64,000 bases of DNA from Sphingobacterium pedocola. Its GTDB lineage: Bacteria; Bacteroidota; Bacteroidia; Sphingobacteriales; Sphingobacteriaceae. Below are positions 8,662 through 17,438 of this stretch, in pieces; position 1 is the first letter of the stretch; each line of letters starts with the position of its first letter. Below the pieces are notes generated by a model. It did not search any database. It was not told where the DNA came from and saw nothing but the letters and a program-made list of their open reading frames with translations. Made by a program: the position numbers and the translations under genes. The stretch lies in the NCBI RefSeq assembly GCF_015209965.1, contig NZ_MU158689.1:202648-266647 (forward strand). The letters run 5' to 3'.

Positions 8662-8898
8662 TTATTCTTCATCTTTCTTTAAGGTTTCTTCTACTGAGAT
8701 TTCTAAAGCATCGCAGACATTCAAAAGTTTAGAAAAGAAGAAATCTTCTTTTCCATTTTCCATGTCACTTATTTTGGCTCTATCCATTTTTGGAATTTTA
8801 TCTGCAACTTGTTGTTGTGTTAATTCCAATTCGATACGTCTCAGTTTTAATTTCTTTCCAATTCTTAAAACTATTTCCAAGTGCTTCTTATCTATCAT
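8662..8898 (-). CDS. XRE-family helix-turn-helix transcriptional regulator
   Basis: This 78-residue protein is almost entirely one Cro/C1-type HTH: the LRRIELELTQQQVADKIP helix pair, the recognition segment MDRAKISDMENGKEDF, and the LLNVCDALEIS closing helix. Single-domain XRE proteins of this size are common as phage, toxin-antitoxin or mobile-element repressors. No partner gene sits next to it; neighbours are decayed fragments, so it may be the survivor of an element. Confidence 0.85.
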   Translation of the reverse strand: MIDKKHLEIVLRIGKKLKLRRIELELTQQQVADKIPKMDRAKISDMENGKEDFFFSKLLNVCDALEISVEETLKKDEE

Positions 8899-9069
8899 AA
8901 AAATATTTTTGTGGTTTTATTGCCACTTTTGATAATTATTACTATATTTGTTTAAGCGATTAGACAATAAGGCCGTTTAGCCATATTGAACGATGTTTTC
9001 TCGATCTACGAACGACTAAATACCATCGAGGGAACCGTGAAGATCGCCTCATGCTTAAAAAAAGTTTCT

Positions 9070-9077
9070 TACTTTTG
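9070..9077 (+). promoter_or_regulatory. Bacteroidota -7 box candidate for the structured RNA
   Basis: TACTTTTG fits the Bacteroidota TAnnTTTG -7 consensus. It would place a start near 9082, about 10 nt before the first helix of the RNA at 9092. No clear -33 TTTG is seen. Confidence 0.4.
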
Positions 9078-9084
9078 TCATAAA

Positions 9085-9206
9085 GCATGGTGGTGGTCTC
9101 GCGTAAACTTTAGATGGTAGAGTCAAATGTCTCGTGTAGACATAGACGACAGGGCTAGTCACCCGTGGGTCTAAAGTGCGAGGCCGCCCTTTGCTATTTT
9201 AAGGGC
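9085..9206 (+). ncRNA. candidate structured RNA of unknown class
   Basis: P1 is an 11-bp helix between 9092-9102 (GGTGGTCTCGC) and 9178-9188 (GCGAGGCCGCC), with two G-U pairs. P2 is a perfect 8-bp helix between 9107-9114 (ACTTTAGA) and 9170-9177 (TCTAAAGT). It stacks directly on P1 on the 3' side, with a 4-nt bulge GTAA on the 5' side. Inside are a perfect hairpin, ATGTCT/AGACAT (9127-9132 with 9138-9143), and a GGG/CCC element (9152-9164). A further hairpin, GCCCTT/AAGGGC (9186-9206), shares bases with P1, so the two are mutually exclusive, as in a switch. No known family is recognised. A 36-codon ORF begins at 9245. Confidence 0.5.
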
Positions 9207-9244
9207 TTCGAGTTCACATTGTTCACATAAATTTTTTAAGAATT

Positions 9245-9355
9245 ATGAGAACGACAAAACTAACCCACAAGACCTGCAAAGACCTGATCAAGGATCAGAA
9301 TCGCGGGTATTCCCCTAAGCAACATTTAAAGAACGTCATTTCACCTCCGGAATAA
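9245..9355 (+). CDS. small ORF downstream of the structured RNA
   Basis: A 36-codon frame (MRTTKLTHKTCKDLIKDQNR at the start, ending in ISPPE) begins 39 nt after the last helix of the RNA candidate. It is basic (K/R/H-rich) with a single cysteine and no membrane segment. It could be a regulated small protein or the front of a decayed gene. Two hairpins follow at 9367-9381 and 9411-9443. Confidence 0.3.
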   Translation: MRTTKLTHKTCKDLIKDQNRGYSPKQHLKNVISPPE

Positions 9356-9366
9356 GTTTACTGATC

Positions 9367-9443
9367 TTTCAGATACTGAAAAGAGGGGGTAATAAATGCC
9401 AAAACGAAAGATTCGCAGGGCTGAATAATTTCAGAGGGCGAAT
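9367..9443. other. two adjacent hairpins in the spacer before susC
   Basis: TTTCAG-ATA-CTGAAA (9367-9381) is a perfect 6-bp hairpin. ATTCGC (9411-9416) pairs with GCGAAT (9438-9443) and encloses a CTGAA/TTCAG inner stem. From there to 9828 there is only AT-rich leader sequence, with no gene. Confidence 0.4.
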
Positions 9444-9828
9444 GATTCTCGAAAGCAAAACTCTACTTTCTTTCTTGATGTATCTGGCCGACCTCTACCA
9501 ACATTAAAACAAAATTGTTTGCAATGGGTCAATTGATCGGTTACACTTATACTAGTTCGTACCTAAAAGTAGTAATCTTTCCATAATCTGACAAATAATT
9601 TCTGCTTATATGTAGATATTGTAATGCGATATCGGTGCGGGTCGGTATTTTATTTCCGCAAATACGATAACTGAAAACTCTTTAACCTTTTTATGTCGCG
9701 TGATCTCGTATTCGGATTTTTCAAGAAAATACTTATTGACGATGTAATGACGTAGATAAAATAACGTTGAAGCTACGGTTTCATTCGGATTATAGAAGTC
9801 TATTCATAACGTCTTAACCATTAAAAGA

Positions 9829-12800
9829 ATGCGAAAATTACGCAAAGGGGAAAGTTATGCGCTGTTGCGAAGTGTTATTCCCAGCCAATTTAAAGATCCC
9901 TCCAAAGTCGGGATGACAAAAAAGAAGGAAACCCTGCCTTGTCATGCCGAGGATACGAGGTATCTACTTAGCCGTTTATTTAGATCCTCCGCAAACAACA
10001 AATTTTTAAGCGGAGTTCTACGAATATGTATCCTGTTTTTCATAGTTGTGTTGTTTAGTGATGCCCAGGCGCAGTCGGGGCGTACACTCGGAGGAGAAGT
10101 GCGCTCGGCTGCCGACGGGCAGACTATCGAAGGGGCATCCGTACAGACTGGTAATAAATACACGTTAACGGACAAAGAGGGGAGGTTTAGTATCACGGCA
10201 CCCCAACCCAAAGGAACACTAAAGATTCACCACATTGGATATGTGGCACAGACTGTCGCCTATGATGAAACAACTACGCCATTAGAAATAAGATTAGAGC
10301 CAAATGAACAGCAGATTGAAGAAGTAGAGGTGGTGAGTACGGGATACCAGCGTATCCCTAAAGAACGGGCTACAGGTAGCTTCGTGCAGATTGATAATGA
10401 GCTGTTGAATAGGCGGATTTCCACAAATCTGTTAGATCGGTTAGATGGAATTGTACCAGGCATGCAGTTTCGATCATCGTCGAGTGGGGGCTACAATCCA
10501 TCTCTAATCGAGATCCGTGGAAGGAATACCATATCGGCGGGCTCTGCTCCACTGATTATTTTAGATGATTTCCCCTATCAGGGCGATATCAATGCAATCA
10601 ATCCGAACGATGTACTATCGATTTCGGTACTTCGTGATGCCGCCGCCGCCTCCATCTGGGGTGCTCGCGCAGGAAACGGCGTTATTGTTATCCAAACCAA
10701 AAAAGGAAGTAACAAAGCAAGGGCGGAGGTAAACATAGCAAATAACGTCACGATCGGCAATAAAGTAGATCTTTACTCCGCCAATAGACCCATGCTCTCG
10801 TCCACCGAATATATCGAAGTCGAACAGTTTCTGTTCGATAAGGGGGCATACAATACCCGGATCCGTAACGGATTTCAGGGAATTTCCCCGGCCGTATCGA
10901 TCTTTCAACAAACGAAAGATGGCACAATTTCGCTAGAAGAATCAACCCTTCTGATCAATAACTTGAAAGAACAGGATGTCCGTAATGATCTTCTACGGTT
11001 TTATTACAAACACCCGGTTAGCTACCAAACGAGCGTCGGCATCAGCGGAAGTTCGGCTGCCCACAGGTATTATATCGCAGCGGGCAATGATCTCCAAAAT
11101 GGTAACGTGGTGAACGACAAAAGAAATCGAACTACACTGACAAACAACCACAGCCTGCTGTTTTTCGCGGATCGATTGCATGTTGATATCAATACATTCT
11201 ACGCTTTCGATCGCCAAAAAAGTGGTCATGCAATTGCGAGCTTCTATCCGTACGATAGGATGCAGGATAATGAGAGAAATGCAATGGCTTGGACGAGCGC
11301 TAGCGGGTTAAGTTTATCGTTTACGGAAAACGTAAACGAACAACTGCTCGACTGGAGATACCGACCCTTGGATGAGCTAAACTTAGGCGCTAACAGAACG
11401 AATGACGATCGATTTCTACGGGTGAACACGGCAGTATCGTATAATCTATTCGATAAAGTAAAGGTAAAGTTGCTTTATGGCTATCAGCAGGGAGAAAGTA
11501 GCTCCTTACTTCAGAATGATCTCGACCGATTTTACACCAGAAATCTGATCAATACCTTCAGCAAGATTGAAAGCGGGGTGTTGCAGTATAATTTACCACA
11601 AGGTGAAATTTGGGACAGTGCAAACACAAGTAGGGGTACACATACTGGACGGCTGCAGGCCGACTACAAAGTTAAGTTCTTTAGGAATGACCTCGATCTC
11701 TTTGGTGGTTTCGAAGTCATGTCGGATAATAGATCCGTTGCGACCAATATATTGTACGGTGTGGATGCTGAAAAATTAACGAATCGGAACACCGATATCG
11801 ATTTTAATAGAGCCTATCCCTATTATTACAACAACACTACAGCTACCATTCCCAATGGCTTCAACCAGGTGCGACATACAGATAGGTTCGTGTCGTATTA
11901 CGTTAACGGGCTTTATAATGTTAGGGACAGGTATATGCTTTCTTTTAGTTTAAGAAAAGATGAATCCAATCTCTTCGGGGTCGATGCAAATCAGAAAGGG
12001 GTGCCCTTGTGGTCGGTCGGCGCAAAATGGGATCTCAAAAGGGAACAGTTTTTTAATCTGGACGTGGTAAGTAACCTAAAGCTCAAGGGAACATTTGGGT
12101 ACACGGGAAATATTGATAAGTCTACTTCAAGATACCTAACCGCGCAATCGGCATCTTTTCTGACTAATCTCTACGGTCAGCTGTACGCAAATGTGATCAA
12201 TCCACCCAATCCAATGCTACGCTGGGAGAAAATCCGAAATTCGAATCTAGGCTTGGAAATGTCTTTATGGAATAATAGCATTAACCTGGAAATCGAACGA
12301 TGGGAAAAAAGCGGACAGGATCTCATCAGTAAGATCGATCTGGCTCCGCAGGCTGGGCTGGCAAGTTTCATCGGCAATGCGGCTTCGACAGCATCCGAAG
12401 GGATTGATGTGTCACTCCATACCAGAAATATGCAACGTAGCCGCTTTTCGTGGGATAGTTTTTTATTGATGAGTAAAAGCAAAAGTCTGGTCAGCGAAAT
12501 ATTCATCGAGCCGGGTTCAAATTACAATGTCGTCTCTTCGCCGGCGCAGAACTTTATCGAAGGGAATCCCTATTGGTCAATCTACAGCTTTCCATATAAG
12601 GGATTGGACGAGGCAGGTAACCCCATTGGCTTCCTGTTGGGTGAAGAGAGTAAAGAATACCCGGCGATATTGAACAGTACGGAGCGGGACGGTATCAAAC
12701 TCCACGGCTCGAGTATCCCTACAGTGTTTGGGAGCTTTCGGAACCAATTTACATACAGAAGTTGGTCGCTGTCGTTCAGCTTGTTATATAAAATGGGGTA

Positions 12801-13194
12801 TTATTTTAAGCGGTCGTCGCTTAATAACAGTACAGCATATGGCTCGGGTGGTACGGTCGACGCGTATCAGACCGATTACGAAGGTAAATGGATGACAGCC
12901 GGAGACGAAGCGCATACCGATGTGCCATCCCTTATCTATCCGGCAAACCTAAGTCGGTCTAGATTATACATCCAGTCCGATCGGTTGATCGAATCGGGAA
13001 GCCATATCTATTTTCAGGATGTGAATATTTCGTATGATATGGATCTTTCGTCGGGCATCAAGATGCGGACATACTTTTTTATCAACAATCTTGGTATGAT
13101 TTGGCGAAAGAACAGACAAGGTATCGACCCGAATGCTTTAGGCGGGTACCCGATGCCGATAACTTATACCCTAGGTTTAAACTTTAATATATAG
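9829..13194 (+). CDS. SusC/RagA family TonB-linked outer membrane protein
   Basis: This large beta-barrel importer is energised by TonB. From the first ATG it has 1121 residues, but the signal peptide core (ICILFFIVVLFSDAQAQ) only begins near residue 67, so the true start may be a later codon such as Met29. The extra front part overlaps a REP-like inverted repeat (9895-9964). A carboxypeptidase-regulatory-like domain follows (about 85-155, GGEVRSAADGQTIEGASV), then the TonB-box region EEVEVVSTGYQ, the plug (about 170-290), and the barrel, ending in an aromatic-rich strand with LNFNI. It has no STN domain and no neighbouring FecR, unlike the other two SusC proteins here. It is the first gene of the susC-susD-tlpA operon. 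Confidence 0.93.
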   Translation: MRKLRKGESYALLRSVIPSQFKDPSKVGMTKKKETLPCHAEDTRYLLSRLFRSSANNKFLSGVLRICILFFIVVLFSDAQAQSGRTLGGEVRSAADGQTIEGASVQTGNKYTLTDKEGRFSITAPQPKGTLKIHHIGYVAQTVAYDETTTPLEIRLEPNEQQIEEVEVVSTGYQRIPKERATGSFVQIDNELLNRRISTNLLDRLDGIVPGMQFRSSSSGGYNPSLIEIRGRNTISAGSAPLIILDDFPYQGDINAINPNDVLSISVLRDAAAASIWGARAGNGVIVIQTKKGSNKARAEVNIANNVTIGNKVDLYSANRPMLSSTEYIEVEQFLFDKGAYNTRIRNGFQGISPAVSIFQQTKDGTISLEESTLLINNLKEQDVRNDLLRFYYKHPVSYQTSVGISGSSAAHRYYIAAGNDLQNGNVVNDKRNRTTLTNNHSLLFFADRLHVDINTFYAFDRQKSGHAIASFYPYDRMQDNERNAMAWTSASGLSLSFTENVNEQLLDWRYRPLDELNLGANRTNDDRFLRVNTAVSYNLFDKVKVKLLYGYQQGESSSLLQNDLDRFYTRNLINTFSKIESGVLQYNLPQGEIWDSANTSRGTHTGRLQADYKVKFFRNDLDLFGGFEVMSDNRSVATNILYGVDAEKLTNRNTDIDFNRAYPYYYNNTTATIPNGFNQVRHTDRFVSYYVNGLYNVRDRYMLSFSLRKDESNLFGVDANQKGVPLWSVGAKWDLKREQFFNLDVVSNLKLKGTFGYTGNIDKSTSRYLTAQSASFLTNLYGQLYANVINPPNPMLRWEKIRNSNLGLEMSLWNNSINLEIERWEKSGQDLISKIDLAPQAGLASFIGNAASTASEGIDVSLHTRNMQRSRFSWDSFLLMSKSKSLVSEIFIEPGSNYNVVSSPAQNFIEGNPYWSIYSFPYKGLDEAGNPIGFLLGEESKEYPAILNSTERDGIKLHGSSIPTVFGSFRNQFTYRSWSLSFSLLYKMGYYFKRSSLNNSTAYGSGGTVDAYQTDYEGKWMTAGDEAHTDVPSLIYPANLSRSRLYIQSDRLIESGSHIYFQDVNISYDMDLSSGIKMRTYFFINNLGMIWRKNRQGIDPNALGGYPMPITYTLGLNFNI
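9895..9964. repeat. REP/BIME-like inverted repeat inside the 5' end of susC
   Basis: 9895-9918 (GATCCCTCCaaagTCGGGATGACA) and 9940-9964, read on the other strand (GATACCTC and then TCGGCATGACA), are inverted copies of one element about 24 bp long, separated by 21 bp. The pattern resembles dispersed intergenic palindromes of Bacteroidota genomes. It lies in codons that would precede the signal peptide. Confidence 0.6.
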
Positions 13195-13198
13195 CGCC

Positions 13199-14560
13199 AT
13201 GCGAATTTTTTATATAATCATAACGTGCGTATGCATGATCTCCTGTACGAAATCAGATTTCTTAGCAGAGAAACCGAGATCTTCGATGTTGGTTCCATCT
13301 ACGGTGGAAGATTACCAATTGCTATTAAATAACCCACTTATTAACGAAGGCACTACGGGTTTGGGTCTAATTTCTTCCGACGATGTGTATTTCGATCAAG
13401 AGTCGCTAGAGGCTATCAGTCCACTGGTACGCCATGTGTACCTCTGGGATCGGGATATGTATGCAGGCGAACAGCAGGTTAAGGACTGGAACAATGGATA
13501 CTTTGCAGTTTTTATTGCAAACAATGTGATCGAAGGGATAGAAGATGTAATTGGAACGACCAAAAACAAGCGGGACGTATTAGGTCAGGCTTTCTTTAAA
13601 AGGGCGTATGCGTATTTTGATTTGGCAACGCATTTTTGTGAATATGTTGACGACGCTAATGATAGCCAATTGGGTTTACCATTGCGAACGACGGCCGATG
13701 TGAATGTCATTGAACAGCGCGCTTCATTGGAGCAAACCTTCGAACTGATCAAATCTGATCTGTTACAGGCTAAAGACCTACTGATACATAGCGTTCCGGT
13801 GCAGGATAAGTATAGACCTTCCGTGTTGTCCTGCTTTGCGCTGCTTTCCCGTATGGAATTATACCGCGGTAATTACGAAGGTGCGGAGATTTATGCAGAT
13901 TCTTGTCTAAAGCTTTCAGATGGCCTACTTGACTATAATAACATTGATCTCACAGTTTCGAATCCGTTTACAAGTGATCATGTAGAAATTATTTATAAAA
14001 CTACCTGTCCAATGTACGTAGAGCTCTACGGTGCGGATTTTTCTCCAGCTCGTGTAAATCCACTATTGATCGAACTGTTTAATGCAAATGAACCCCGTAG
14101 AAGATTGTATTTTGGAACAGATAGCCGCGGATTGAGCTATGCTAATTACAGTTATACAGGTTTTTCCACATTTCCATTTACCGGCCTCGCCACCGACGAG
14201 ATTTACTTGATCAAAGCCGAATCGGCCACTCGAAACGGTAACCTTTCCGAAGCGCAAGAAAAATTCGAAAATTTCCTACGCATGCGATATAGCGATATAC
14301 CCTACGATCTTGAAGAGCTGAGTAAGGATAAGGAAAAAATGATGGATATGGTATTGTTAGAACGCAGAAAGGAACTGGTGTGGCGCGGAAGCCGATGGTT
14401 AGATCTCAAGAGACTAAATGCGGAAGGATATTCAATTTCCGTGCGTAGACAACAAGCAGTTGGGGCCGAGTTTTCACTGCTTCCAAATGATCCCAAATAT
14501 ATTTTTTCTATACCGGTAAGCGAAATTAACCGAAGTGGAATTACACAAAATTTAAGATAA
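13199..14560 (+). CDS. SusD/RagB family nutrient-binding lipoprotein
   Basis: This 453-residue partner of the SusC gene starts 4 nt after its stop. A lipoprotein signal peptide ends at MISC (Cys16). The protein has the SusD layout: an N-terminal STVEDYQLLLNNP helix, TPR-like repeats (FFKRAYAYFDLATHFCEY, and LLSRMELYRGNYEGAEIYAD at about 220-240), and the C-terminal block LLERRKELVWRGSRWLDLKRL typical of RagB/SusD. It should sit on the outer surface as the lid of the SusC barrel and bind the ligand. The ligand is unknown. Confidence 0.92.
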   Translation: MRIFYIIITCVCMISCTKSDFLAEKPRSSMLVPSTVEDYQLLLNNPLINEGTTGLGLISSDDVYFDQESLEAISPLVRHVYLWDRDMYAGEQQVKDWNNGYFAVFIANNVIEGIEDVIGTTKNKRDVLGQAFFKRAYAYFDLATHFCEYVDDANDSQLGLPLRTTADVNVIEQRASLEQTFELIKSDLLQAKDLLIHSVPVQDKYRPSVLSCFALLSRMELYRGNYEGAEIYADSCLKLSDGLLDYNNIDLTVSNPFTSDHVEIIYKTTCPMYVELYGADFSPARVNPLLIELFNANEPRRRLYFGTDSRGLSYANYSYTGFSTFPFTGLATDEIYLIKAESATRNGNLSEAQEKFENFLRMRYSDIPYDLEELSKDKEKMMDMVLLERRKELVWRGSRWLDLKRLNAEGYSISVRRQQAVGAEFSLLPNDPKYIFSIPVSEINRSGITQNLR

Positions 14561-14561
14561 C

Positions 14562-16079
14562 ATGCGGAACAAAATCATAATCGGATTAGTAGTATACCTG
14601 TTATTAGCAACGGGAGCAGCCAGCGCGCAGAAATATGCCAAACTTTCTGTGCGGCAAGATAATAATACAAAATTTTATATAGAGGAGATAGCCTTTACCA
14701 AGCTCAATAAGCAGATCAACTCAAGATCGAGTACAGATTTATCTGAATTTACTTTGAAACTGGATAGTGGGGTGAGCGATATCATGCTACCTGTAGATGA
14801 TCAATTTTGCTATTATTGGCTAAGATACTCCGTCAAGGATACTACGGGAAAATATGTTGCAAATCAAAATACAGATGCACCTGAAGGTCGGCCATTTATT
14901 TTGTTGGAGAACGATTCATTGGAATTATCTTATGAGTTTTTCGACGGTAGAAATCCGAAGATAGCTTATTTAAGGTGTTTTTTCGATGGGAAAAATAAGG
15001 ACTTCTACAGATTTCAATTTAATCCATTTTTTGTGGATCAAGCTGGGGACGAATTGCATGCTCGATTACTGGATAAAACACGATATTACATACCCAACGA
15101 ATTTATTAGACTAGCTGACTTATATGTAAGAAAGGTGCAAGCTGCTTCTTCATCGATACTTGAATTTTTGAGAATTGATAGTTTAGTAAAAGAGATGTTG
15201 GTTGCGGATCATGTGACACATGTGTTGGACAGAACATATTCCATGATGCATAGTTACTATTTAGCAAATCCTGAAATAACCAAGTTAGAACTTGCGAAGT
15301 TATACGATGATATCGATATGTTAGTATATTTAGAAGGTTTCTCGCCTATAGGACTAGAGCGTTCGTATTACACTGCGAACGTGATGTACAGAAAGTTGAT
15401 AAGGCAGATGAACTTAAGATCTTATGACGCCGCATGCAAGTTTGATGAGGATTTGTTGTATTACACGGCCGACGAAATGTTCAATGAAATTATTAAAATC
15501 AAGAACGAACGTTTACGTTCAAAATTAATCAGAGAGTGGTACGTTCAATTGTATAATATTGGAAAGCTAGATATTGATGATTATCGGGAAAGATTAGGCG
15601 AAATTTTGCTGGCACCGTACAATGAAATTTTGGCGGTAAATAGTGCAGCAGTGGAATATGAGTTTGTCGATATGGACGGGAAGTCAATAAAGCTTTCGGA
15701 TTTTAGAGGCAAAGTCGTCTTATTGGATTGGTGGTTTACAGGTTGTACGGGTTGTAAGATACTGGCTCCCAAAATTAAGCAGGCCAAGCAGCTCTTTACA
15801 GAAAATCCCGATATTGTGTTTGTCTCGATTAGTATTGATAAACATTTTGACGTGTGGAGTAGATCTCTTGAAAGCGAGGAGTATACATCGTCGGAAGCGA
15901 CAAATTTGTACACTGGTGGACTGGGTAAAGGGCATCCCATGATTGCTGACTTTGATATCATTGGCTATCCTAAACTAATATTGATCGATAAAAATGGTAT
16001 GCCGGTGGCGGAGCATGTACCAGACCCAAGGGTTGATGTTGAGGGTTTTGTCCATTTTCTTAAAACATACATAGAATAA
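14562..16079 (+). CDS. exported TlpA-like thioredoxin-fold protein
   Basis: The 505-residue protein has a signal peptide (VVYLLLATGAASAQ) and starts 1 nt after susD, so it belongs to the same operon. The C-terminal third is a TlpA/AhpC-TSA thioredoxin domain starting at VDMDGKSIKLSDFRGKVVLL, with the redox motif CTGC at about 395-398 and the cis-proline region GYPKLILIDKNG. The first 350 residues are an uncharacterised helical region. A periplasmic disulfide role is likely. Such genes often accompany stand-alone SusCD pairs in Sphingobacteriaceae. It ends at a bidirectional terminator. Confidence 0.85.
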   Translation: MRNKIIIGLVVYLLLATGAASAQKYAKLSVRQDNNTKFYIEEIAFTKLNKQINSRSSTDLSEFTLKLDSGVSDIMLPVDDQFCYYWLRYSVKDTTGKYVANQNTDAPEGRPFILLENDSLELSYEFFDGRNPKIAYLRCFFDGKNKDFYRFQFNPFFVDQAGDELHARLLDKTRYYIPNEFIRLADLYVRKVQAASSSILEFLRIDSLVKEMLVADHVTHVLDRTYSMMHSYYLANPEITKLELAKLYDDIDMLVYLEGFSPIGLERSYYTANVMYRKLIRQMNLRSYDAACKFDEDLLYYTADEMFNEIIKIKNERLRSKLIREWYVQLYNIGKLDIDDYRERLGEILLAPYNEILAVNSAAVEYEFVDMDGKSIKLSDFRGKVVLLDWWFTGCTGCKILAPKIKQAKQLFTENPDIVFVSISIDKHFDVWSRSLESEEYTSSEATNLYTGGLGKGHPMIADFDIIGYPKLILIDKNGMPVAEHVPDPRVDVEGFVHFLKTYIE

Positions 16080-16100
16080 TATTTGATAGGATTGATTTTA

Positions 16101-16136
16101 AAAAGAATAGCACCCGGCTGCGGGCGCTATTCTTGT
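16101..16136. terminator. bidirectional intrinsic terminator
   Basis: AAGAATAGCACCCG (16103-16116) pairs with CGGGCGCTATTCTT (16121-16134) over 14 positions with one mismatch and a 4-nt loop. Flanking A/T runs on both sides serve the thioredoxin gene on plus and the DUF6520 gene on minus, which converge here. Confidence 0.85.
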
Positions 16137-16140
16137 CGAT

Positions 16141-16560
16141 TTAATTCTGATAAAGTGCAAGCCCCGATTGTGCATGAGGCTCGATCCAGCCGTTGCTTTC
16201 ATACTCTTCTATTTGAGTAGGAGTGTAAGATTCTTGTTCCGGCACATTCTCCATACCTTCTGCCGTGATTTGATACGTACAGTTTTTGCTGTCCGTCTGA
16301 TTGCAGTTTAAAGACGGATTTACTGTATTACGCGGACTAAAGGAAGCTCCCTTATTGACCAAGAAGTTTGGTGCAAGTACTGCACTCTTTTTAGCATCTG
16401 CTTTTTCTTCGACATCTTCCTTGTTATCAAAAGACTGTGTTGTTACTGCTAGACCTAATAGTGCCACACCGAGCACGGTTAAGTTTTTTGTTGTGTTTTT
16501 AATTTTTGCTATCATTTTAGTAAACTTAAAACTGTATAACTTTTTTTGTTTTTCCATCAT
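16141..16560 (-). CDS. DUF6520-type small exported protein
   Basis: The protein has up to 139 residues. A hydrophobic export segment (NLTVLGVALLGLAVTTQSF) is followed by an acidic/lysine stretch and a mature part with a close cysteine pair (CNQTDSKNC) that could form a disulfide. The overall layout matches the DUF6520 family of Bacteroidota, whose function is unknown. The true start may be Met16 (MIAKIKNTTKN), because the residues before it lie outside a normal signal peptide. It is convergent with the SusCD-TlpA operon; DUF6520 genes and such operons are often found together. Confidence 0.7.
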   Translation of the reverse strand: MMEKQKKLYSFKFTKMIAKIKNTTKNLTVLGVALLGLAVTTQSFDNKEDVEEKADAKKSAVLAPNFLVNKGASFSPRNTVNPSLNCNQTDSKNCTYQITAEGMENVPEQESYTPTQIEEYESNGWIEPHAQSGLALYQN

Positions 16561-16855
16561 TGCCGCAGCCGTGTAGCCTTTATGACCCTGTTAGTGCTAC
16601 GGTATGCTTTCCGTATTTCGATCCCCTGACTGCTACAGCCGTTGAACCACTTTGTCTTTAGCGCACCGGAACATCCGGGAACAATGCAAATTTTCTGTTA
16701 TGATATTTCTTTTTCATTTTGTATGCTTTATTTGAGAAAGCAATACATTACGCCTCCCCGCAATTCAAAATTAGAAACAGAAATCAGATGATGGTTGGGC
16801 TATTGCGCCAATGAATTGGGATTCTATTGCAACGAATTGGGATTATAACCTGGAT

Positions 16856-17386
16856 TTAAAACCGCTGTCGGAGAAACTCTTCGCTGGTGTCCAAAAATTT
16901 GGCAAGCTCTCGGCGCGTAATCAAGGGTATGACCTGCGAAAACTTTTCCCGAAACAACGTTAACCGGTCGCCTTTCGATATCTCCAACAGATGTGTCCTG
17001 AAATCCTTTTCCTGCTGCTGTTGTGCCAGTAGCTCATCGTATAGCTTGATCAGGTCGGGAGAAAGTTTCAACAGGCTGTACAGCGCATCGCGCTTTAGCA
17101 ACAATACCGCTGAGGCCTCGATCGCCTTTAACTGTACATTATTACGTTTTAGCGGTACGATAATAATACCCGTTTTCAAAATATACCGCTTCGGTATGTG
17201 TTTTTCATATTTGCCAATAGTACCTACGCCAACGAAGTAGATGTCGCCCAGCTTAGCAGGTAGGTGTTCACCGGTGTCGAGTTCGATGTGGATAAAATAA
17301 TCCAATAGGGTAGGCAGTTCGGCAAGCCAATCTGGGTATAAATCGGACAAATAATCACCGAATAGGGTTTCCATGTTCTCATTCAT
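16856..17386 (-). CDS. short Crp/Fnr-like transcriptional regulator
   Basis: The protein has 176 residues. The N-terminal 110 or so look like a degenerate cyclic-nucleotide-binding beta barrel (ELDTGEHLPAKLGDIYFVGVG and on) without the phosphate-binding cassette residues. The C-terminus LITRRELAKFLDTSEEFLRQ matches the turn-and-recognition part of the Crp HTH but stops very early at RF, so the wing is missing. It is transcribed away from the peptide-kinase operon, with a 302-nt shared control region, and is a plausible regulator of it. The start at 17386 gives an in-frame N-terminus without extra residues. Confidence 0.7.
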   Translation of the reverse strand: MNENMETLFGDYLSDLYPDWLAELPTLLDYFIHIELDTGEHLPAKLGDIYFVGVGTIGKYEKHIPKRYILKTGIIIVPLKRNNVQLKAIEASAVLLLKRDALYSLLKLSPDLIKLYDELLAQQQQEKDFRTHLLEISKGDRLTLFREKFSQVIPLITRRELAKFLDTSEEFLRQRF

Positions 17387-17438
17387 ATTTAGATGTGTTG
17401 TTAGGCCCGAAATATACGGAATGAGCGGTATCGAATCC

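Noticed and set aside
9085-9206. tRNA, tmRNA or group II intron piece
   Set aside because: No T-loop GTTCRA, CCA-type acceptor or domain V motif; the helix layout does not fit.
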